Assembly: GCA_008828725.1 (NCBI GenBank)
Contig: MEHQ01002606.1
Coordinates: 341,953 to 405,952, forward strand
Source of the DNA: Saccharina japonica
Taxonomy: Eukaryota > Sar > Phaeophyceae > Laminariales > Laminariaceae
Direction of reading: 5' to 3'
Length of the DNA: 64,000 nt
Position 1 is the first letter of the stretch, and every line of letters starts with the position of its first letter. A model generated the notes under the pieces. That model saw only the letters and a list, made by a program, of their open reading frames with translations, searched no databases and was not told where the DNA came from. The position numbers were made by a program, and so were the translations under genes. Shown here one piece after another: positions 1 through 13,400 of the stretch.

Positions 1-67
1 CTACTACTGTACTACTACTACAGTACTACTACTACTACTACTACTATTAATACTACTACTACTAAAA

Positions 68-135
<68 letters not shown>

Positions 136-160
136 ATACTAACTACTACTACTACTACTT

Positions 161-196
<36 letters not shown>

Positions 197-203
197 TGTT
201 ATG

Positions 204-234
<31 letters not shown>

Positions 235-256
235 ACTACCACTACTACTACTACTA

Positions 257-306
<50 letters not shown>

Positions 307-364
307 ACTACTACTGCTACTACTACTACTACTACTACATACTACTACTACTACTACTACTACT

Positions 365-409
<45 letters not shown>

Positions 410-415
410 TTATTG
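1..415. repeat. (CTA/TAC)n trinucleotide microsatellite
   Basis: Almost uninterrupted CTA/ACT trinucleotides fill the first 415 bases, with a few interruptions (for example around 46-66, 133-144 and 196-203). The open frames here give only runs of Tyr, Thr or Leu and are not genes. The array reaches the window edge, so its full length is unknown. Confidence 0.97.
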
Positions 416-454
416 CTGTACGTACTGGTGCTGCTGTATACTGATTCCACACTG

Positions 455-640
455 CTGTTGTTGTTGTGGTGGTGGGTGGATCGGTTGGTGCGTGTGTCGA
501 TCGGTTGGTGCGTACGTACGTACGTGGTTGGGTGGGTGGGTCGGTGGTTGGGTGGGTGGGTGTGAGTGAGTGGGTGTGGGTGAGTACGTGAGTGGGTGGG
601 TGGTGTGGGTGGGCGGGTGTCGGTGGGTCGGTTGTACGTG
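455..640. repeat. G/T-rich minisatellite
   Basis: Degenerate short units of the type GGTGGGTGGGTCGGTTGG run for about 185 bases right after the trinucleotide array. The plus strand is strongly G-rich with repeated GGG runs, so a G-quadruplex is conceivable. No coding signal is seen. Confidence 0.85.
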
Positions 641-1027
641 GTTGACTGCTGTGTCAACTTGCCTGATCAGGCATTTTGCGTTTATCATAGGGTGTGGATC
701 GTGGCCCGGTTATTATTGGTTTTTTGTTTTTGTCCCCGCCGCTATTATACCGGCCCCGCCCTGGCATGGTTCAGGGTACCACTGTTTATAGTACGTATAT
801 AATACCAGGTATGTGCATGTGGCTCTCTCTGTATATGCGTGTATGCATGTGTAAATTAAAATGGCCTCTGTTGTTTGTTGTTTGCTGCTGCTGCTGTTCG
901 TCGTTGTACACACCTGCCACCCCAGGTGTTCTTCGATACAGTATCACTTACCATCAATATGTTTTTATTATTAATGAATAATAATACATACTCGTACGGT
1001 ACGAATGGAAATGTGTTGTTGAAATAC

Positions 1028-1340
1028 GTCAGTACAGGACAGTGATAATAACCCAGCCTAATATTTCCAAGGGAATAAGAAATTCAGGAACCGTTCTATG
1101 AAGTTAGTGTAGGACGCACCCTCTGGAAAAAAAGAAACAGAAACCCAGCCTGGGTTATATTTATTGTTTCTCATTATATATGTCCTGTGTTACTGTACAC
1201 CCCTTGGCAGTAAATTCGCTTTTGTCCGCCCTAATTAAGCTTATTTTTTTAGTATTCCTACCGCTCTATTCTTCGCCGTTACGGGAATTGCGCGAAGCCG
1301 AGGCGGGCGTCAGCCCGCCGCGGCGAAGCCCCCCTTGTAC
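1028..1340 (+). mobile_element. MITE-like repeat plus GC-rich tag (copy 1)
   Basis: A TA-preceded CAGGAC at 1035 and a matching GTCCTG at 1182-1187 bound about 150 bases that contain AAGAAATTC and GTGTAGGACGCACCC. Directly downstream is a GC-rich tag (about 1190-1340) with CACCCCTTGGCAGTA and GGCGGGCGTCAGCCCGCCG, itself a hairpin. The same composite recurs at 39013-39322, and the tag alone recurs inverted at 45835-45935. No open frame is conserved, so a non-autonomous transposon is the best reading. Confidence 0.6.
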
Positions 1341-4300
1341 GAGTATATATATATACCCACGCACGTAAAAGTACGTACTCACAGCCAGTCACAGCTGACG
1401 TTTTTTTTCATTTTTTTTATAAAAAGTACTACTCGTCGTACAGGTACTCAACCGAGTGACAGCACGAGGGGCAAACAAACTGTTTCGGCTGGGCAAAAAA
1501 AAACGTTTCCGCTGGGTGATGAACAACTATATGTATGTATGAGTATCCACTCCGATTTCGCGTAACGATTTCATTACGAAGTGTTCTTGCAATGTGTGCA
1601 TGTGTGTATGTATGTATTTCTTGCGATCGCTCTTATTGTGTGACCAAAAAAAGTAAGTGTTGGCCAACAACAAAGTGTTTTCCTGCCTCGTGTTCAACGT
1701 CAACCAGTGTTTTCACCCTTTTTACCTTTGGCCACCTTTTTTTCGTCCTACCGCCCCCCCCCCACCCATCCCTGGAGGCGACTCGGGTATTACTACGGCC
1801 GCTTGTATTGAGGTACACAGGAGGATTGTATATATTGTACACGTATATATATAGTGTCTTCCGTTTTCAGAATGATGCATTTTCGCGCCCCCTCTCGTTG
1901 CGGGTGTGACGGTGGCTTGTGTTCTTCGCTTCAGAATAAATGAATATTCGCCCCCTGCCCTTCCCGCCGTTGGGGATGTAGCGTTATACCATGTACATAC
2001 CTAGTACGTAGCTTGTGCGCATCGGTTTAACCAAGTAAGTGTTCTTCCATTTTCACCCGGCATCTTTATATATTTATAGGTTGGGTTGGCGTCGCTTGGC
2101 GACGACGCTGTAAAGCACGCCTCTCATTACGTGAGCTAGACAACCAGGGTAGGTACCGTTTTTTTTTTTTTTTGGCGGTCACCAAGGCTGGCGGTCTGGT
2201 AGATAATTTGTGCGGGGTTGATGAACTCAACTCCGCACAACAAGGGGAATTATCGTATCACGTATTAATAGTGTGTATATGGTAAGACACCCATGAGGCA
2301 GATACAAGTAATACCCATTATTACTGTCTCTGGGAGTGGCCACACCAGAAATTAAACCAACTCACATTGGAGGTTGTCGTCCATATATATGCAAGTCCGC
2401 CTCAGAGGCGGTTATTAGCAGGATGCAGCTCACCCTCCATGCGACTAGCCGAATATCTCATGGCGCTTCGCGCTTGGTGCAAGCAATGTCTGCCTGGTTG
2501 GTGAAAACCCAACGTGCTCCGTCTCGGCAATGTAGGGATGCGAGGGTCTATGGTCATACGACTACGGCCGTGCATGACATGAGCATACACACCCCCCCCC
2601 CCCCACTAACTAGCTGAGGATCTGACGGTGGCTTGTTTTCTTTCGTTTTCAAGGAAAAATATTTTCGCCCACCGGTATACCCCCCTCACTGGGGATGCGG
2701 GGTAGCTTTGACGTTTATCGCGCCCCTTACGGGTAGTCTTCCTTTCCCTTTCCCCTCGTATGGTGGTGTTCCTCCACGAGGTTTTGTAGCCTCGCAGGGT
2801 GGACGTGTGGGAGTGGGTTTTGAGGAGCCGCATCTACCGCATCTTCGATCCATGTTGTACTTCGTGGAACCGGGTTTTCCTTGAATCTTCTACGCGTATA
2901 CCAGGTACTATTTTTCTGCGATTATACGGCTCATCAGGGTTGGTTGTTTGTTGATGGTATGGTGTTGACCTGGAAGGCCTGAATTGGACTGATGTAAAGG
3001 CCCAAGGTTTCGGGGAAAGATGGCGTGTTACCTGGAATGCTTACGACTACGACGTATACATACACTACTGCTGCAGGGAACTGGGGTTAGAGAGTCTCCC
3101 CTTTTTTCAGGCCTGCCACACGTCCGAATCGGACAATACAGAAAAAGGCTCTTCGAACCAAGCATAAAGTTGGAAGGCGATGTGTTTGTGTCCATCGTGT
3201 TTGTCATTGAATCAACATCATGTTACGTACAGGTATCGCCAAAAAAAATGTCTGTATTATCCAAAAACTAGTGCATACCATACAAGTACACTTCTAGGGA
3301 CGGAGTGCCAAGAAAAACGGATCAACAAGGAAGGGTTGGCGTCTCCCAGAGTCCGTTGTATTATATTATTGGGTTTCTTGTTGTAGGGTCCTGGGTGGCT
3401 ACCAGGCAGCCCCCTGCCCACTGCTGTAAAGCCGAATCAATATAGTAAAGCAATGTCTTGAAAAAAAATAACACCTGGTATGCCATTTTCGCACTTAAAT
3501 ATGTGTCGTCTATCTCTCGCCACACGTGACCAACCATGGCTTGCCACAGAGCGACATGGAGTGCGATGGCTCCCTAACCAAGCCCACCAGCGCCAAGGAT
3601 AGTAATTCAAACTCTATCGGCGCCCATTTTCGCGGAATAAACCTTCCCGACTAGCAAGAAAAAATACGATGAGTTTAGACTACGTGACAGGCATGCAATG
3701 TGCCGGTACGCTCGTCGGGTGGGCTTGCCCCCCGTCTTCACTCTTACTGGTACCACCGCGACGGTACCTGACGTTTATACGCTATGTACGTAGGCAACGA
3801 AGCGGTACCAAAAATATCCCCACCCACGCCGAAAGTCGAAGCACAATGAGCTTTCCATACAAGAGGCGTCGCAATGCACCCTATCGTGAAACACTCACAC
3901 CACATGCCGCAGCAACTATTCACACGGCGGGTCGTACGTACATGAGCTACAAGTACCTTGTCGAGCAATTTAACTTTCGAATCTAGCGACCAGTACATAC
4001 TGGTGGAGTACGGCCATAAGCCAGAGCCCCGACACAGCTGAAATTCTGCCCTTTCTCTTGGCGAATTCGTGCACCCCCTGTGCAGCGTGCGGCAAACCGT
4101 TGATGCCACCCAAAACACAATAGCCAGAAGTCAGTCATGTACATCTCTAACACACCTCAGAATGAAATGCGAGACATCGCGAAAGCGCACAACAAATGAA
4201 TGATAACACCAAACGCATTGTTTTAAATGTAGCACTATGCTATCCAAAAATGACAGTTCCAAAATTCCAAAACAACGAGGGAAAGCAACACCAGTGAAAC

Positions 4301-4375
4301 CGCATTGCGCAGCGATAACAAGAGACCGCATCGGCTCCAAGCCCGCGGCCTATTAAGCTGCGGTGTTGCAATCGC
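1341..4375. other. Gene-poor intergenic stretch downstream of the oxidoreductase
   Basis: I find no recognisable gene in this 3-kb stretch. It holds two related segments of about 80 bases (about 1907-1985 and 2621-2713, both starting TGACGGTGGCTTGT) and a strong hairpin with 14-bp arms at 2208-2221 and 2227-2240, five-base loop and one mismatch. Homopolymers occur at 2158-2173 (T) and 2591-2603 (C). Open frames are short and match no family I know. Confidence 0.55.
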
Positions 4376-7300
4376 TTATGACGTCGACTTTCCGATGCTA
4401 TCGATCTTCAGCTGTTTGCGGCATTCTTCCAGTACGTGCATGACCTACCGGCACAGCAGTTGACACAAGGTGGATTTCATTAGCGAGTAAAAGGTGGTGT
4501 GTGAGAACATGCGTGACGAATGGTGCACTAAATGACTTCGCGCGAACATTGCAACAAAACTAGCTTCAAGGTTGGGACGCAATGTTGAGGATACCAACAT
4601 AAACACCATCCAATGTCGGGAAACATGCAAGGCATGCTCTGAGCTAAAGAGCCAAGGTCCGTGCAATGCAAAATGAGCAGTTCATAGCCAACGGGAAGCG
4701 CCTCAAAACGGAGCCAACGTTAGTTTGTTCATGAAAAGCAAGCACATGGGCCTGACACGCGGCCATCATCCAAAATGGTATTCGCCTTCTGACATATTTA
4801 AACGCACCGCCATCATTTCGCTTGTGGTGTACAGGTCACACGAAGTTCGCCCTTCACGGATGCACTTGTGAATTGCGTCGGCCTCGTATTGAAATCCGTT
4901 GGAGTTGGGGTAGTTGAAACCACCGGCGGCCTCCACTGATGCGGGCGGGTCCGGCAGAGGGAAGTCGTGACGAGTAGTGACTATCTCGCCTGCAAGAAAA
5001 CGGAGGCCGAAAGTCACTCTCACTGTAAAGCCGCAGCCGCCGGCCCCGACACTTGAATTGCGAAAACAGTATCGCGCCCTGTCGCCGTGACAAGTACAAG
5101 CGAATGTCCAGGGTACACGCAACCGACCTGAACACCCTCCGCAACACAAAAATCTCCAAGCGCAATGGAGCGTCGGCGTGGAGAGTGGCTTAAACTGCTT
5201 GGCGTAAAGTTAAGTGGGCTGAAACACGCTGAGAAAACGCAAAAATTAAGATGAAGGATCGCGAAACGGCTGCACGACGGAAGGGAGGCAAGTGTTTTTA
5301 CCCTTGTACAGTATGACCGAAACGTCACATGAAACAGTATGGTGTCTAGTGACCACACCAACACATGAGACCGTCTAACTTCCGAAAGCAACAGCCATTT
5401 CGAGCCCCTCGGACATACCTCGTCCGTCCATCTTTAAGGAAACCTCTATGGCCGTCGGGCAGTGTGCCGGGGAGAGAATCTTGATACGACCTTTCGTACC
5501 GGCGATGGTTGTTTCTTCTGCGGTCTCCGCCTGTGCGCATGCAAAACAACATCAAGGGAGGCTGGGTTACTACTAATCGTAAATACCAGCGAGCGGAACA
5601 GGTCGTGCTGATGCCACACAGAGCCGAGCCGCGAGTCAAGATTGTGTGCAAGCGAAGTTTCACTACGTGCTCAAGCCCGAGTCTTCTCCACCTATAAGTG
5701 CTGCACGTATAACTTCATGTTTCCATTTAAAAACATCAAGCTCGATTTTCGTTTATGCATAGCGCTCGAGGCATCTCAGTGACTAAAATAATCGCACGGT
5801 GATCCCTCCTGTTGTGCATACAGAGTGAAATAAAATCATCGCACGGTGACCATCCCTTGTGCATGTGCATAAAGGGCGATAATGTATATTTTGCACCACC
5901 GACGATGCGATCGGTAACCACGCATCAAAAACAGACGGCGTGGTGTTTGCATGGAACCAGTGTTAAGAGCAGTAGTGCAGCAGCAAGGGTCGTCGTATCC
6001 GCCAGCCGATATAATAAGTCATGGTCAAACGCTCAACCCGAGTCATGAGCTACATCCACCAGACCGTCTGCATCTGCGCAGAAACGTTTTCGAAAAGCAC
6101 ATCTCCAAATACTCACCCGAAAGTATATGATGTATAATATATAGGAGCTGGGGTACTTTTAACAAACATACTACCATAAAAGTTAGCGAGGGTATATAGG
6201 AACTTGCCGTATTGTTTTTCCCTCCACATTATTTGTCTACATGATACAACAAAAAACACACACACTTGGTGTGCCTTTTTCTCATCGCGGAAAGCGCTAT
6301 AGCGTGAGTTAGCAAATTTCGATGAAAATTGTCGAGCAGTGCTATTAATAAGAATGGTGAATGGACTGAACCCTCTGCGCGATAAAAATGAAGGCTATTT
6401 TATTCCGGGGGGGGGAAGGGAAGGCACGTGTGACCACGGCTTGTCCAGACAGGCGGCGGGTTAACTTGCTACACCTTCCAGTGTCGTATGTATCTGGAGT
6501 TCATGTGATATCACAGGTTCCACTGCGCATGTGGCCTATAACACGAGCTCCAATCGAAGTGACAGGATTCCCCTACAGGTGGTGCGAGTCGTAATATTAA
6601 CTATTTTCTTCCGTAATTTCAGAAGGCCCAATGGGACACCCGCAATCGGTGTGCACGCGCGCACCACTACGGAGGTGTCAACCCGGGAGAACAGTAGTAA
6701 AAGCCTGTCCTTGTGATTACATGTGTGAAAAGTAAGGGCTCGGATGGAACAGACCGCCAAAAAAACGAACGAGGGTGCCTACCGGTACTTAAATACTTTG
6801 CCACACATAAACGTTAATAACATGCAATTTCGAACTTACCTGTATGTTGTACGCCAAGGAAGCAATTCCCTTGCCTTCGAAGTGGAGAGAGATGGCACCA
6901 CTAAGGTCAATACCCGTCAGCTTGTCCTTGATACCGGCAGCTGCTATTCGGGAGGGAAACGCTGGGCCCAGAAAGTCTATCGCCGCCGCCACCGGGTAGG
7001 GTCCGACGTAGAGTAGCCCTCCCCCGCCAAGATGAAGATCGTAAAATATGTGATTTGGGTAGTTTGCAACGTCACTGCCGTTGAAACCGAAGTCGGCGTG
7101 GACAGCCACGACGTCACCAATCGCCCCCGATTTGACTATTTCGTGAGCTTTCCTCACCGCCGGAAAAAACCGCGTCCACATCCCCTCCATTATGAAGACC
7201 CCCTTTTCTTTCGCCTGGTTCGTTTGGAAGGAAGTTCGTACATAGTCAAGAAAAAAGGGCGGAGGGTGCTGAGGTCGGCCTCAAAAACTGTGTCCGCAAG

Positions 7301-10052
7301 TCGATTTCGCGAGAGGGACGAGGAATCGGGGGGGGGGGTTCTAGATCTTCGTGGCTTAGCTATATCCATCATAGCTATTAATACGAAGTATTTAGTTTAT
7401 ATACACGCACCATTCGTACAAGCGCTTTAGTGTCAGATTCGCTGCAGGTGGATGGCTTTTCCACAAGCACGTGCTTGCCGTTTTGCAGTGCTGCCATGGC
7501 ATTGTCATAGTGGAAAGGATGGAGCATGCCCACGTAGCAGATTTCCACCGCCGGATCCTTGGCCACGTCTTCATAGCTCCCAACCCGATTTGGAATTCCT
7601 GCAGCCGCGACAGAAAACCGTGTACGTGGAGAGTTACTGGCCCGTCACATCGTTTCGTGCCGCACAAAGAGCGGCCCAACTAAGTTAGTGGACTCTCGCG
7701 TCGGCCGCTGGCTACGAGAGCATACGACGTGCCGGGATTCAGACGTACAGGTGTTGTCCAGAGATTCTTCATTCCACTCTGCGCTGCTCCAAACTCATCT
7801 CGAGTTTTTTTCATTTATGTCACGCCTTATACTCGCCGAGCAACGGTGCCTTCCGTCGTTCAAAGACAACTACAACATCAAAGTGCTGGGGTGTGCTGTG
7901 GTGTTGTGGCTCCTGTCATAAAACCCCATGCTTCAGGAGCAAGTTGCACCCGCCGGGCAAAGTACGTACCAGGGTATTTACGAATTCCATGCCAGACAAA
8001 CAGAATACTATTAATACTCGTACAGTAAGTACGTAGTTTTATATCCCAAGATGTTGCAGAAAACAATTCTGAATTTCCTGGCAAGATGTTACGTGTATCT
8101 TACGTTTAGACATATCATATATATACACGCGTCTGGAACTATCGAATGTCCATATTTGGCCGATGTCTGCGTGCTAACCATGATGTCATGATGTCTCTCA
8201 CCAGCCGTGGGTGGCACCTTTTACTTTAGAGTCACCGCTCTCTTCGGTTTCCCCTTCTCTTCGGACAAATGCATTGCTGCAGTACACACTCGTAGTACAG
8301 AGTAGTTGGTCAAATCTGCACTCTCGCACTCGATCAAGAGTCGCCTACAAGACCCGGTATATAGTCGTGTTCTCAAGGAAGGGTGGCCCGTGCTGTCGGC
8401 ACGGTGCCCGCGCGGTTTGCGTGGCTGGTGCCCGCGCGGTTTGCGTGGCATCACACGTATTTACTTTTCTTGTTAAATAGTATACCAGGTATAAAATACA
8501 ATCGCGACGGGTAAAACGCCCAACGGCATTTAACATTGACCGCACGGCGGAGAGCTTCGGGCTCGGTATCAACACAGCAGCTATATATAAACTGTTTCGG
8601 CATGACCATGTGTTGTATATACTCGGCATGACGGACCAGGGTTTCGGTATTATGGGTTGAAGCACGAATGCGGCAAGGTCGAGCGACACACGTGAAATCA
8701 TATCTCAGATCTACAAGCAGACAAGCAGAGTATCGTCGAGCATCACGTAAATTACGCACGAAGGAGCGTGCTCATATTATATCATATTATATGTACCCCG
8801 GTAAAGCTACGTATACATATACGTCACCGGTGATGCATATATTGTGTACATCACCGGTGACGTATATAATCCCTTACGTACATCACCGCTGCTCGTTCAC
8901 CGCACACAGCTCCGGCGGTCCAGAAAACAGCTGGGGTATATCGGCTTGGGCTAGGGTTATCATGGCAGCTATCGTGGAGGCCAAACGGTCCAGTCTTCCA
9001 GGAGTTATGGACCCCTCTAAAATATTGTGGGATATACTAAAGTATGTAGACCGGTGATATATATATTATAGCCACATATCCTTGTGTTCATCACCAGTGA
9101 CGTATACAAGCGCTTATACTCAGTTATCATCACCAGCGCTCGTTCGCCGCACAGATCTCAGAGAGGGAACAGTCGGAGCATGTGAGCATTGGCTAGGACT
9201 GTAATGGCAGCTACCGGAAACGGGCCTGTATTACAGCAGTGCCCCTCGTTATCTGTACTGCTGCTGTGTATTCACACATTGAAAAGTCAGACGCGGGAGA
9301 CGCAGAACCGTCGACACTTTAGGCTGCGGTCCACGCTGCACGAGGTGATTTCTTGAGGTATGAATATGAAAAGTACAGTAGAGTACCTGCTGTGGTATTG
9401 AACAAAGATATTACAGGAGTACCACCAGGTTTTGTGTTCAATGTTGGTATTGCAGTACATGCAAGTGTGGATGCAACCCAGAGGGTGACTGACGCGGGGC
9501 ACCACTCGCGGTACCCAATCTTGCATGGCTTGCTCTCGGCTATGCGTGGCCAGCTCGACTTTAAATAAATCGACGTACGTGTGTACGCTCCCAACTCCCA
9601 ACAGAACATCACGATCAATAGAAAGAAGGCCAAAGGCAGCTGCGGGGAGTTATTTCTCACCATGGAGATCCGCAAACTCTATCGATCTGTCCAGCTCACG
9701 GCAGCCCACTGTCTGCACCTTCGCCGCATGCGGAACAGACTTGAGCGCCTGGCCGCAAGGGAGATAGGAAGAATCGAGTTAGCTGCAAGAACGTTGAGGT
9801 GTTACACGCGGCACAATATAGGGAAGTTCAACTGCTGTTATTACCGTAGTTATTATAGACGCGCCTCACGTACTTGCTGTATACTTCTCTTCATACCGGT
9901 ATGAAACCAAAGGGCCAAACACCAGCCAAACACCGGACAGGGTTCGTGCGGTCGACGCATCCCAGCTTCCTCACCTGAACAAAATCGTGACAGACTCGCC
10001 CAGCACCCATGATACCCCACGCAAGTGGGGGTAGCTCCAGTGTTGCATCCAT
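4376..10052 (-). CDS. Gfo/Idh/MocA oxidoreductase, dihydrodiol-dehydrogenase-like (7 exons, 363 aa)
   Basis: Exons in transcript order: 10052-9975, 9748-9661, 7598-7411, 7214-6840, 5530-5419, 4989-4808 and 4444-4376 (TAA). All introns are GT-AG, phases agree at every junction, and exon lengths total 1092 nt. The product starts MDATLELPPLAWGIMGAG, a Rossmann glycine motif at residues 13-18. It continues with YVGMLHPFHYDNA and the family EKP motif (102-104), then MEGMWTRFFP (about 127-136). The C-terminal domain contains GTKGRIKI and FNYPNSNGFQYEADAI. This order and length match dimeric dihydrodiol dehydrogenase / trans-1,2-dihydrobenzenediol dehydrogenase relatives, NAD(P)-dependent enzymes acting on diols or sugars. 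The substrate cannot be told from sequence. The start is the ATG just before the Rossmann strand; the frame stays open a little further upstream. It is head to head with the ERK7/8 gene, 349 bp away. Confidence 0.92.
8847..9222. repeat. Diverged tandem duplication inside an intron
   Basis: Two related segments (about 8847-8975 and 9089-9222) share ATCACC-GTGACGTATA, CGCTCGTTC-CCGCACA and ATGGCAGCTA in the same order and orientation, about 240 bases apart. They lie in intron 2 (9660-7599) of the oxidoreductase gene. No coding potential is seen. Confidence 0.65.
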
Positions 10053-10401
10053 GTTGCCGGTTGCACTGCTGTGTATACCGAAACTGGAGACTCGATCCTG
10101 ATGGGGGGGCAACAGCAACTAACTGGTCGCTGGCAGCTGCACACGGATCTGATGATGTTTGAAAGTTGAAAAATATGAAATCTGGAAATTTGGCGGCGTT
10201 GTAGAGATGTACCGCTTCGGTTTGCCGTTTCGTTTCAAGTTCGAAAGGATTCCAGAAGTTCGACCAGTAGACCTGAACAGATCCACAATCCACAACCCAC
10301 AACATCACACAGCAGTTTGTTCATCCGAGGATTGCAATCCTACCATCTTTGACTCAGACGCGCCCACCAACTGCCGTGGATGAAGACGTGATCACGAGTT
10401 C
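10053..10401. promoter_or_regulatory. Divergent intergenic region, probable shared promoter
   Basis: This 349-bp interval separates the start codons of two head-to-head genes, the oxidoreductase (minus) and the ERK7/8 kinase (plus). Both 5' UTRs and promoters must lie here unless one gene has a non-coding first exon elsewhere. I see no clear TATA box, so the regulatory role is inferred from position only. Confidence 0.45.
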
Positions 10402-13400
10402 ATGAGCGAAGAAATCGACAGGCATGTGCTACGCCGGTTCGAGATATGCCAGAAACTCGGCAAAGGGGTGAGCAGCGTGCGCGAACAGCAGCGAAGAAAC
10501 AGAGGATTGAATGGGTTGAGAAGACAGGAAACCGGGGAAATCGTCCGTGTGTCGCCGTGTCGCCGCCCCAAACTTGAACATGGAGTGTTTATGTCTGTCT
10601 ATGTGGAGTGTGATGTGATTGATGGGAGGCCTAAACTATTCAGCATGTATGTGCCCCGCAGGCATATGGCGTTGTCTGGAAGGCCATCGAGAAGCGGACT
10701 CGTCAGGTCCTAGCGCTCAAGAAGTGCTTCGACGCGTTCCGGAACGCCACCGATGCTCAGCGTACCTTCCGGGAGATCATGTATCTGCAGGCTCTGGCAG
10801 GGCACGACAACCTCATAAGACTGCAGCACGTAGTTAAAGCTGAGAACGGGCGAGATATATACCTCACCTTCGATCATATGGGTGAGAAAATGCGTTGTGA
10901 GAGCATGCAACCGACGGATCGCGTTTGAAAAAAGATGTTATCATCAAAAAGAAAACTGTGGGCACCAAATGTCTTTCAGCAGTACCTGCTATACTTCAGT
11001 GTATGTACCGTTAGTTGTAGAGACACAGACACACAGGTGTACTCGTACCTCACACAAGTCTGGTATAATGTGGACATACCAGCAGGTAATATGTAACCCA
11101 CCCCGTGATGCTCGTTTAATGGTCAGGAAAGGCCTGGAGATTCAAATATATGCATGCTCCGCCCGCCACAATACTGCCCCCATATAACCCAATCTTCGGC
11201 GAGTGCCTGGCTTATCAGCGTCCTTTTCCAAAGCGGGGTTCCCGAGAGCTTGTCAGCTAAATTGATGGGGGAAAATGTACCTTGCTTGGGTCTTGCTTGG
11301 GTTTACACATCCATCTGAGGGTGTCGAAGTTGCATTTGGCTGGTGACTATTCTACAGTAATAGTAGGTAAGTCGTACGCATATACATACCAGGTACTATA
11401 AGATACGCCACGGCCTTACGGCCGCGGCATCATGCATTAGTTTTGACGGGGATACCATGACAGTATCATACATAGACTATTAATACTGTACAGCTCTTCT
11501 CGTACAAGACTACTTCCGTTTCCCCCACCCAACCCCTAAAACCCACACGTCTCTTTGGTACTAACGTACCCAATAGTGTTTCAACTGATGATTTTATTTG
11601 ACGGGGGTGACAAGGCCGGCCCCCTCTGCTCTTTTCTCTAAATATCCTTGTCGAATATCTGGAACCACTCTTCTTGAGATTTTCGTTTGGTTCTACAGTT
11701 GTTTCTGCTCGACATGAAGTGGTCGTAACTGCTTGCATATTAGATTTGGAAGCGCACCCGACGACGGTCTTGCCCGATCTTCCACATTATTATTTGACGT
11801 TTGAGTTTTACTTCCATGAAAGTTTCCACGAAAGTTTTTTTACTTTCTTCGTGGAAGTAAATTTTACCTCCACGAAAGTTTTTTTCACTCCCTGGAAGAA
11901 CCATACTTGACTTCCGCGGATTATTTTCTTACTTCCATGCGGTTAAATCGGAAGTACATTATTTTTTTCACTTCCATGAAAGTAGAACATGGAAGCGAGG
12001 GCACTTGTTCACCCCCTGCTCCCAGTTGGTACACCGTCCCACCCAAAGTAGGCCCATCCCGATTAACAAAACGTGGACCAATTACAAATGGGATGTTCAA
12101 AACCGTGTAGTGCGCAGCGCGGAACCACACTAGACCTGTCTATTAATAGTGGCCGAAGGCCCTCTTGAAACGGAAACTCACACGGAACCATGGAGGAAGT
12201 GTTTTTACTTCCATGGAAGTAAATACGGTTTACTTCCATGAAATTTTCCACATAAGTCAATTTACTTCCATAGTTTTTTTTTAGTTTCATGGAGGTAAAG
12301 TTTAACTGCCATGAACAATTTTTTTTCAGAATTTTACTTCCATGAAACTAAAAAAACTTCCATGGAACTTCCATTCATGGAAGTAAATTTACTTTCGAAG
12401 TAAAAAAAACTGTCATGGAAGTAATTTTTTGCTTTCATGGAAGTAAATGAAAAAAAACAAATAATGTGGTGGCAGACCCGCCTTACCTGGGTGCAAAACA
12501 AACGAAAGTCGCCGGTCGGTGCTTACAATCTTGGGACACAATCAAACAGACTCGGGTCTACTTTATTCAAGACTGTCAACGGAAGCCGAGTCGAAGATAA
12601 CTCTTGAGAGCAAAGGTCATCCGTCCCGTTGTTCGCCCCATTTGAACAACGGCAGCTTCGATGACCAATAACAACAGCAGTGAGTGCCCGCAGTTTTCCT
12701 ATTGGGCTTGTCGAAATCGATGAACTCCTCCAGAAAGTACATATATATATGCTACCACCCTATTATACATTTCTCAGCTCTAGAGCTCACACGGGAGGGA
12801 AAAATCTTTTCAAGGAAAAGTACGTTGGGAGGCCTTGGAAGCCAAGCGTGTACGGGGTTTCACGATGAAAGCGGGCGAGCAAATCGATTCCATGGAGTCG
12901 ACTATGCACTACTTCGAATTAGCTTGCGTGTGCAGGGGATTGCCAGAGCTGGTTGGGACTGCTGTCCAATATTCACCGAGTAGTCACGGTCCTTGTGTAT
13001 CACAGGTCAAGCTTGGCGATTTGGAGGGATACAAGGGGACCGTAAGCCGAATACCACTCTTGTAGTGTGCGAATATGAACACTTTACGTATAGAGGGGGT
13101 CAAGAGGCTGCGCGGCATAAAGGACACGTCCCGTCTCACGCCCGCCGAGGTAAATCATTGATACGAAGTGCAGTACATCGGTTAACTTTTTTCTCTTCCA
13201 TCGTTGATCGTGGTGCCATGGGGTACGCACCCTAAACACGTACCAGAGGGTATCCGGGTACAAAGTACCAGGAACACCAAGAGTTTTTTATTATGTTAAT
13301 GCCTAACGCCTGCAATGGCCATTGCTTCGGAATTCCTGCGGCTGCCCGTCACGTTACATTCGCCGCCACAGAGACAGACCTGCATGCCGTCATTAGAGCC

